Below, piece after piece: positions 1 through 3,301 of a DNA stretch of 5,673 nucleotides (position 1 is its first letter; every line of letters begins with the position of its first letter). Under the pieces are notes generated by a model that had not been told where the DNA came from, searched no databases, and worked only from the letters and a program-made list of their open reading frames with translations. The DNA is taken from positions 1 through 5,673 of the forward strand of contig DVGY01000002.1 in assembly GCA_018712465.1 (NCBI GenBank), in the 5' to 3' direction. This stretch comes from Candidatus Egerieicola pullicola. Lineage in GTDB: Bacteria > Bacillota > Clostridia > Oscillospirales > Ruminococcaceae. The translations under genes were made by a program, and so were the position numbers.

Positions 1-8
1 GGTGTATC

Positions 9-17
9 TCCCCTTTC
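9..17 (-). promoter_or_regulatory. Ribosome binding site of a leftward gene lying just outside the window
   Basis: Read on the minus strand, AAAGGGGAG is followed by seven bases (ATACACC) up to the window edge. That is the right distance for a start codon immediately beyond position 1. Together with the minus-strand promoter at 30-58 it indicates a divergently transcribed gene whose coding part is not visible. Its product cannot be known from here. Confidence 0.5.
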
Positions 18-29
18 CATGTTTCCCCT

Positions 30-58
30 ATTGTATCCTTTTGAAAGACCGATGTCAA
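30..58 (-). promoter_or_regulatory. Sigma-A-type promoter for a divergent leftward gene
   Basis: On the minus strand a perfect -35 box TTGACA (58-53) is followed by a 17-base spacer and the -10 box TACAAT (35-30), one base from the consensus TATAAT. Transcription would begin near position 23, leaving a short leader that contains the ribosome binding site at 17-9. This is the best-matching promoter in the window. The gene it drives lies off the left edge. Confidence 0.75.
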
Positions 59-62
59 AAGG
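37..62. promoter_or_regulatory. Inverted repeat over the divergent promoter, possible operator
   Basis: CCTTTTGA (37-44) and TCAAAAGG (55-62) form a perfect 8-bp inverted repeat separated by 10 bases. It covers the -35 box and most of the spacer of the minus-strand promoter, where a repressor dimer would block RNA polymerase. There is no T-run next to it on either strand, so it does not look like a terminator. The regulator is unknown, and an AT-rich 8-bp dyad can arise by chance. Confidence 0.4.
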
Positions 63-163
63 TTGTGGTATACGACTCCCGCTTTGCCGCCCAAACAGCA
101 AAAGCGGCAGTTTGCCTGACGGCAAAAATCAGGGGAAACCCATGGGCCATTTTTGTGGTATAC
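63..163 (+). repeat. Pair of 11-bp direct repeats (TTGTGGTATAC) bracketing a structured element
   Basis: TTGTGGTATAC occurs at 63-73 and again at 153-163, exactly 90 bases apart. The two copies bracket the first copy of the structured repeat at 77-146. Each contains TGgTATAC, the core of an extended -10 element, so they may be duplicate promoter cores. They could instead be a duplication scar around an inserted element. The second copy has the better -10 (TATACT) and the better position relative to the acetyltransferase gene. Confidence 0.55.
77..146 (+). repeat. Structured dispersed repeat, copy 1
   Basis: This 70-base stretch aligns without gaps to 2272-2341, with 57 of 70 positions identical by hand count. 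It holds two hairpins. The first pairs TGCCGC (85-90) with GCGGCA (104-109). The second pairs TTTGCC (111-116) with GGCAAA (121-126) around a TGAC loop. The second stem differs from the other copy by a paired change: T113-A124 here is C-G there, so pairing is kept. Weak similarity resumes further on (ACCAGGAAA at 168-176). It lies directly upstream of the acetyltransferase -10 box. It does not match a repeat family I can name and may be a REP- or MITE-like element. Confidence 0.7.
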
Positions 164-164
164 T
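156..164 (+). promoter_or_regulatory. Extended -10 promoter of the acetyltransferase gene
   Basis: TGgTATACT is an extended -10 element (TGn plus TATACT, one base from consensus). The bases 17 upstream (about 136-141, GAAACC) are not a recognisable -35 box, which an extended -10 can tolerate. Transcription would start near 171, leaving a leader of about 25 bases before the ATG at 196. The same TGnTATACT pattern recurs in the nitroreductase promoter at 709-717. Confidence 0.55.
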
Positions 165-195
165 GAAACCAGGAAACGGAGAAGGAGACATTACC

Positions 196-618
196 ATGAT
201 TCGGAACTTAGAGCCGGGGGACCTGGAAGCGGCGTTGACGGTGTGGCAGACAGCCAACCAGCAGGTCCACCGCTTTCTCCCTGCCGCTTTTTGGCGCCAG
301 CGCCGGGGGGAGGTTTTGGCAGCCCTGGGCCGGGAAGAGGTGTATGTGGCGGTGGAACAAGGAAAGGTAGTGGGGTTTATCGGGCTGCACCGGGACTGGG
401 TCCAGGGGCTGTTCCTACTGCCGGAATGGCAGGGACGGGGCATCGGGCAGCAACTGCTGGGCAGGATCAAACAGCAGCGTTCCCAGCTTTGGCTTCAGGT
501 GTACCACAAAAACCGGCAGGCCCTGGAATTCTATCTGCGGGAAGGATTTCAGATTTCCCGGCGCAGCCTGGACCCGGACAGCGACGAAGTGCGGCTGACT
601 TTGGTCTGGCGGCGGTGA
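196..618 (+). CDS. GNAT-family N-acetyltransferase (YjaB-like)
   Basis: This 140-residue protein is a single GNAT domain, which transfers the acetyl group of acetyl-CoA to an amine, and is probably cytoplasmic. The acetyl-CoA pyrophosphate loop is QGRGIG (residues 79-84), preceded by the strand VQGLFLLPEW (69-78). The C-terminal signature NRQALEFYLREGF (106-118) has the usual Asn and the Tyr that often acts as general acid. Overall spacing and the N-terminal pattern VW...H.FL resemble E. coli YjaB from memory; the substrate cannot be inferred. I chose ATG 196 because AAGGAG (182-187) lies 8 bases upstream and the GNAT fold begins at once (MIRNLEPGD). In-frame upstream ATGs (19, 142) would read through the promoter and the structured repeat. 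The gene is apparently monocistronic, divergent from the off-edge gene, and followed by a hairpin. Confidence 0.9.
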   Translation: MIRNLEPGDLEAALTVWQTANQQVHRFLPAAFWRQRRGEVLAALGREEVYVAVEQGKVVGFIGLHRDWVQGLFLLPEWQGRGIGQQLLGRIKQQRSQLWLQVYHKNRQALEFYLREGFQISRRSLDPDSDEVRLTLVWRR

Positions 619-630
619 CCCCTTCCACCG

Positions 631-660
631 GCCCTTTTCCCAAACCGCCGGAAAAAGGGC
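631..660 (+). terminator. Probable terminator hairpin after the acetyltransferase gene
   Basis: GCCCTTTTCC (631-640) pairs with GGAAAAAGGGC (650-660) with one bulged A, around a 9-base loop, starting 13 bases after the stop codon. The stem is strong, but the T-run is delayed and weak: CTTTTTG follows only about 13 bases later. It may be an inefficient terminator or simply a 3'-end protecting hairpin. The next promoter begins at 689. Confidence 0.45.
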
Positions 661-688
661 TAATCCTGCAAACTTTTTGTGAAGGCAG

Positions 689-717
689 TTTACAAAACAG
701 GAAAAGCGTGCTATACT
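689..717 (+). promoter_or_regulatory. Promoter of the nitroreductase-Nudix operon
   Basis: A -35 box TTTACA (689-694) and a -10 box TATACT (712-717) are separated by exactly 17 bases, and TG at 709-710 adds an extended -10. Transcription should begin near 724, giving a leader of about 48 bases before the ATG at 772. This is the only good plus-strand promoter upstream of the two overlapping genes, so both probably use it. Confidence 0.7.
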
Positions 718-721
718 AAAA

Positions 722-759
722 GTAACGAATCGTAACTATTATGACGATTTAGTACTAAA
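722..759 (+). promoter_or_regulatory. Dyad-rich leader, possible regulator binding sites
   Basis: Three signals are packed between the transcription start and the ribosome binding site. GTAAC occurs at 722-726 and 732-736, one helical turn (10 bp) apart. AATCGT (728-733) and ACGATT (744-749) form an inverted repeat. TTTAGTACTAAA (748-759) is a perfect 12-bp palindrome whose last three bases are the AAA of the AAAGGAG Shine-Dalgarno (757-763). A protein bound here could block transcription or translation of the nitroreductase gene. No cognate regulator is in the window, and short AT-rich dyads can be accidental. Confidence 0.4.
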
Positions 760-771
760 GGAGCGAGTCCC

Positions 772-1587
772 ATGTTGGATAAAAATAAATTAGCGGACTA
801 CGTGCTGGGATTTCAGTCCCGGCGCACCTTTTCCCAGCATCTGCCCAATCCGGAAGAACTCAACCAGGTGCAGCAGGCGGCCCAGGAGCTGTCCTTGGAA
901 TCCGGGCTGACCTTCACCCGGTTTGAGCAGCCTCAACTGCTGTTTGAAAGCTTTAAGCGGGGCAAGGGATTTTTCCGCTTCCCTCACTATTATTACGTCA
1001 TCAGCGCCAAGGAGGACACCCCCATGACCCGGGGCAAAGCGGGCTATTTCGGCCAGGAGCTGGCGCTGTACATCACCTCCCTGCGGCTGGGCTGCTGCTG
1101 GGAAATCGACCGGTTTGACCCCCAAAAGCTGGAAAGCCTGCTTTTACTGGAAGAAGGGGAAAAGCCTTTGGCGGTGCTGCTGTTCGGGCGGGTCAACCCC
1201 ATCCGCAGCCTGCGGGAAGACGCCATCCACCAGCTTCGGAAAATCCACAGCAAATCCTTTGACAAAATGTTCCGTTCCGACCGGCTGGACATCCCTTACT
1301 GGTTCCACCTGGGACTGGAATACTTCCACAAAGCCCCCGGCAACGCCAACCGGTATGAGGAGGCCATCCGCTTGAAGGACAACGTAGTGACCTTCACCGC
1401 CCAGCCGGGCAAGGAAGTCAACACCGGCATCGGCACCCTGCACTTTGAGCTGGCAGTGAACAGCCTGCCTTCCTGCCACGGGGAGATCCAGGTGCTGGAC
1501 CAACAAAAGGTCTGCTTTATCAACACCATTGGAACCGCCGAAGAGCAGGCAACGGCCAAAAAGGAGGGCAATCATGGAGCTGCGTGA
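772..1587 (+). CDS. Nitroreductase-fold flavoprotein, TM1586-like
   Basis: This 271-residue protein is predicted to bind FMN and to reduce nitro compounds, quinones or other acceptors with NAD(P)H; the true substrate is unknown. It resembles the putative nitroreductases typified by Thermotoga TM1586, in which the fold is internally duplicated. The N-terminal SRRTF (16-20) matches the FMN-contacting SRRS motif, although the Arg usually found two residues on is replaced (TFSQ). GYFGQELALYITSLRLGCCW (91-110) is the conserved helix and strand of the first half. KPLAVLLFGRV (131-141) is the strand normally reading P.a.i.iG. GIGTLHFELA (219-228) closes the second half. ATG 772 follows AAAGGAG (757-763) by 8 bases. 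No signal peptide or membrane segment is evident. Its end overlaps the Nudix gene by 14 bases. The PAPSxxNxQPW-type motif is degenerate (APGNANRYEEA, 188-198), so catalytic activity is less certain than the fold. Confidence 0.78.
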   Translation: MLDKNKLADYVLGFQSRRTFSQHLPNPEELNQVQQAAQELSLESGLTFTRFEQPQLLFESFKRGKGFFRFPHYYYVISAKEDTPMTRGKAGYFGQELALYITSLRLGCCWEIDRFDPQKLESLLLLEEGEKPLAVLLFGRVNPIRSLREDAIHQLRKIHSKSFDKMFRSDRLDIPYWFHLGLEYFHKAPGNANRYEEAIRLKDNVVTFTAQPGKEVNTGIGTLHFELAVNSLPSCHGEIQVLDQQKVCFINTIGTAEEQATAKKEGNHGAA

Positions 1588-2248
1588 CAAAAACGGCCTC
1601 ACCGAGGCGGAATTTTTGGCGGCCTACCGTCCGGGTGACTATCCCCGTCCTTCGGTGACGGTGGACATCCTGCTGTTTCTCAAGCCCAAAACCGGCTTAC
1701 CCAAACTGCTTCTGGTCCGCCGGGGCGGCCACCCCTGTCTGGGGATGTGGGCTCTGCCGGGGGGCTTTGTGAATCCCGATGAAAACACCGAAGCCGCCGT
1801 GCTCCGGGAGCTGGAAGAGGAAACCGGCCTATCCGGCCTGCTGCCCACCCAGCTTTACTTCTTTTCCGATCCCCGCCGGGATCCCCGGACCTGGGTGATG
1901 AGTTGCGCCTATCTGGCGGTGGTGGAGGGGGACACCCTCCCTGCCGTAGCGGGAGACGACGCCGACGATGCGGCTTTATTCTCCCTGGAATATCTGGACG
2001 TCACCCAGTCCTCCCGAATGGAAGGGGAAACCACCGTGATGGAATCGGAACACGTCATCCGTCTCACCGGGCCGGAAACCCTGACTGCCCGGGTGAAACT
2101 GATCCAGGAATCTGCCGGACGGATGCAGCGGCAGACGGTGGTGGAGCTGGACAACCAAGGCATTGCCTTCGATCACCCCAAATTCATCACCCGAGCCATG
2201 GAATTTCTCCGCACCCACCCGGAGTACGGCATTGCGGTAGGAGAATGA
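1574..2248 (+). CDS. Nudix hydrolase, ADP-ribose pyrophosphatase-like
   Basis: This 224-residue protein has a complete Nudix box at residues 64-86: G-x5-E-x7-R-E-L-E-E-E-T-G-L, with every metal-binding Glu present. It should therefore cleave a nucleoside diphosphate linked to another moiety using Mg2+. The lead-in YPRPSVTVDILLF (23-35) and the later SDPRRDPRTWVMSCAYLAVV (98-117) resemble the ADP-ribose pyrophosphatase branch. The segment after the fold (IAFDHPKFITRAMEFLRTH, 197-215) also resembles that group. There is no winged-helix tail long enough for an NrtR-type regulator. ATG 1574 is chosen because AAGGAGG (1561-1567) lies 6 bases upstream; in-frame starts further up lie inside the nitroreductase gene and have no such site. 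The overlap implies translational coupling. NAD-derived nucleotides would suit a redox partner enzyme, but that is inference. Confidence 0.87.
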   Translation: MELRDKNGLTEAEFLAAYRPGDYPRPSVTVDILLFLKPKTGLPKLLLVRRGGHPCLGMWALPGGFVNPDENTEAAVLRELEEETGLSGLLPTQLYFFSDPRRDPRTWVMSCAYLAVVEGDTLPAVAGDDADDAALFSLEYLDVTQSSRMEGETTVMESEHVIRLTGPETLTARVKLIQESAGRMQRQTVVELDNQGIAFDHPKFITRAMEFLRTHPEYGIAVGE

Positions 2249-2265
2249 TTGCCTTAGCAATCATT
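2244..2265 (+). repeat. Perfect inverted repeat across the Nudix stop codon
   Basis: AATGATTGC (2244-2252) and GCAATCATT (2257-2265) form a 9-bp stem with a CTTA loop. The TGA stop at 2246-2248 lies inside the left arm. Only TTT-A follows, so termination would be weak. It may instead protect the mRNA 3' end or slow the terminating ribosome. No longer repeat or mobile element surrounds it. Confidence 0.6.
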
Positions 2266-2271
2266 TATGGT

Positions 2272-2341
2272 TCCCACTTTGCCGCCCAAAAAGCAGGGGC
2301 GGCATTTCGCCGGACGGCGAAAACCAGTGGAAACCCAACGG
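2272..2341 (+). repeat. Structured dispersed repeat, copy 2
   Basis: This is the second copy of the element at 77-146, in the same orientation and without gaps. The first stem TGCCGC/GCGGCA (2280-2285 with 2299-2304) is unchanged, while its loop differs at four positions. The second stem is TTTCGCC/GGCGAAA (2305-2311 with 2316-2322, outermost pair T2305-A2322); C2308-G2319 replaces T113-A124 of copy 1, preserving pairing. Just beyond, AAACCC (2331-2336) pairs with GGGTTT (2340-2345) and runs into a short T-run, so this copy might also act as a weak plus-strand terminator for the Nudix operon. Confidence 0.7.
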
Positions 2342-2368
2342 GTTTTTACCAGGAAATAAATTGCACAC

Positions 2369-2409
2369 AAAAAATCCAGCCATCGGAAAATTGAAAGTTC
2401 CGGTGGCTG
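2369..2409 (-). terminator. Rho-independent terminator, best in the minus direction (V-ATPase operon end)
   Basis: CAGCCATCGGAA (2377-2388) pairs with TTCCGGTGGCTG (2398-2409), a 12-bp stem with one G-T pair and a 9-base loop. On the minus strand the stem is followed after two bases by six T residues (plus-strand A-run 2369-2374), a classical terminator for ntpD and its upstream genes. On the plus strand the tail is only TTCGTTTG, so stopping in that direction should be poorer. A nearly identical copy lies 254 bases to the right. Confidence 0.75.
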
Positions 2410-2439
2410 TTCGTTTGTCGAAAAAGGTTCTTGATGTTT

Positions 2440-2488
2440 CCGGATTGACCTGCCCTTGGCTCTGCGCCATTGGGCAGGCGGATTCCGG
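2440..2488. repeat. Two-part inverted repeat in the convergent gap
   Basis: CCTGCCC (2449-2455) pairs perfectly with GGGCAGG (2472-2478). Outside it CCGGA (2440-2444) pairs with TCCGG (2484-2488), separated by internal loops of 4 and 5 bases. The result is a 49-base stem-loop with a 16-base terminal loop. There is no T-run on either side, so it is not an obvious terminator. It could be part of a structured 3' untranslated region or a small RNA. I recognise no known RNA family. Confidence 0.4.
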
Positions 2489-2555
2489 CTTACTGTTTCC
2501 ACGACTTGATTTTAAAAATAATCTAAAACAGGAAATTTTAAAATATAGTATTTCG

Positions 2556-2602
2556 GCAGGGGCTTTGCCCCTTGCAACCCCACAAGCCTTTAAAAAGGCT
2601 TG
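2556..2602 (+). repeat. Twin hairpin module in the convergent gap
   Basis: The first hairpin is GCAGGGGC (2556-2563) with GCCCC-T-TGC (2567-2575): an 8-bp stem with one bulged T and a TTT loop. The second is CAAGCCTTT (2583-2591) with AAAGGCTTG (2594-2602), 9 bp as drawn with a very tight AA loop. A short ACCCCA-type linker joins them, and a T-rich stretch (about 2611-2620) follows. From memory this GC hairpin, linker and AT/GC hairpin pattern is seen between genes in several Clostridia genomes, but I cannot verify that here. It may be a weak plus-strand terminator or a dispersed element. The AT-rich run just before it (about 2507-2550) shows no convincing promoter. Confidence 0.45.
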
Positions 2603-2630
2603 ACCTAAACTTTACTTTTTCTACAGTCTG

Positions 2631-2672
2631 CAGCCATCGGAAGATTGAAAGTTCCGGTGGCTGTTCTTTTTT
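2631..2672 (+). terminator. Rho-independent terminator, best in the plus direction (nitroreductase-Nudix operon end)
   Basis: CAGCCATCGGAA (2631-2642) pairs with TTCCGGTGGCTG (2652-2663), followed by TTC and six T residues (2667-2672). This is a strong plus-strand terminator. On the minus strand the stem is followed by CAGACTGTAG, with no T-run, so the nearby ntpD transcript should pass through. Over 40 bases it differs from the copy at 2377-2416 at only two positions (2643 and 2667), including a conserved loop, so the two copies share an origin. Confidence 0.75.
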
Positions 2673-2677
2673 GTCCG

Positions 2678-3301
2678 TTACCCCTGCTGCCGGGCCAGCA
2701 TCTCCTTCACCTTCCGCAATCGGGTCAGGTTCGAGCGCTCGTTGTCCTCCAGCTTCATGGAGATGGTGCGGATGGTCTGTTCCATCTGAGGGATCATCAC
2801 ATATTCCAGGGCGTTGACCCGCCTTCGGGTGCGCTCCATTTCATCGGCCAGCATTTCACAGATTTTATTCACCTGAGCCAGCTCATAGAGCTTGGGCAGA
2901 AGCTGCTGCAGTCCCTGCACCGCCCCATCCAGTTCCGGGGAGGTAAAGGCAAAGCCGTAGCCGATGCCGGTTTCGGGAGCCTGATAGGAAATTTCCGGCA
3001 CCGAAAGGTTCATCAGATGGGCGGTGGCGCAGTCCGGCTCCCGTCCGGCGGCGGAAAGCAGCAGCGCTTCGGTCAAGGAAGCCTGCCCCATCTCCGCCTG
3101 AGCCAGCAGCATAGAGCGGGAGGCCTGTCCCAAGGCTGACTCCACCTGACGGTACAGGGCCAGCCAGCGGCGGTGGTAGTCCATGTACTGCCGAGCCATT
3201 TCGTCCTGTTTGTCCTTTAACAGTTTATGGCCCCGCCGGGCGGTGGCCAGGCGCTTTTTGGTTTTGTCCAGTTCCAGCCGGGTGGGATTTACGGTGGCGA
3301 T
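2678..3301 (-). CDS. ntpD: V-type ATP synthase/ATPase subunit D (central rotor shaft), non-canonical start
   Basis: Subunit D is the long coiled-coil axle that turns inside the A3B3 head and links it to the membrane rotor. The family signature ERTRRRVNALEYVMIP lies at about residues 156-171, followed by the C-terminal helix KLEDNERSNLTRLRKVKEML. The N-terminal helix reads ATVNPTRLELDKTKKRLATARRGHKLLKDKQDEM without the expected Met; its first codon is ATC (3301-3299). From there the product is 207 residues, a normal length for the family. An in-frame TGA lies two codons further upstream, and no ATG, GTG or TTG occurs in frame before ATG 3199. Starting there would give 173 residues and lose 34 conserved ones. 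I therefore report the full conserved span, with the start unresolved: rare AUC initiation, slippage from ATG 3308, or an ATG-to-ATC change or sequence error. It overlaps ntpB by 13 bases and is the last gene of the operon. Confidence 0.88.
   Translation of the reverse strand: MATVNPTRLELDKTKKRLATARRGHKLLKDKQDEMARQYMDYHRRWLALYRQVESALGQASRSMLLAQAEMGQASLTEALLLSAAGREPDCATAHLMNLSVPEISYQAPETGIGYGFAFTSPELDGAVQGLQQLLPKLYELAQVNKICEMLADEMERTRRRVNALEYVMIPQMEQTIRTISMKLEDNERSNLTRLRKVKEMLARQQG

Noticed and set aside
19..195. An in-frame upstream extension of the acetyltransferase (starts at 19 or 142).
   Set aside because: It would translate the divergent promoter and the structured repeat, adds nothing that resembles a GNAT domain, and lacks a good ribosome binding site. 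The ATG at 196 has one.
153..719. A 188-codon plus-strand frame overlapping the acetyltransferase.
   Set aside because: It is another frame of the same GC-rich gene, runs over its stop, hairpin and the next promoter, and gives a Gly/Pro/Ala-rich product without recognisable motifs.
2507..2550. An AT-rich stretch with TTGATT and TATAGT that might be a promoter.
   Set aside because: The two boxes are not at 16-18 bp from each other in any workable pairing, and no gene with a ribosome binding site follows on the plus strand.
2361..2603. An 80-codon plus-strand frame in the convergent gap, starting with TTG.
   Set aside because: It runs through a terminator stem and several hairpins, has only a weak AGGAAA upstream, and its translation shows no family features.
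2249..2677. Possible tRNA, CRISPR array or insertion-sequence remnant in the gap.
   Set aside because: No cloverleaf or T-arm motif, no regularly spaced repeats (the two 40-mers are single copies 254 bases apart), and no transposase-like reading frame were found.
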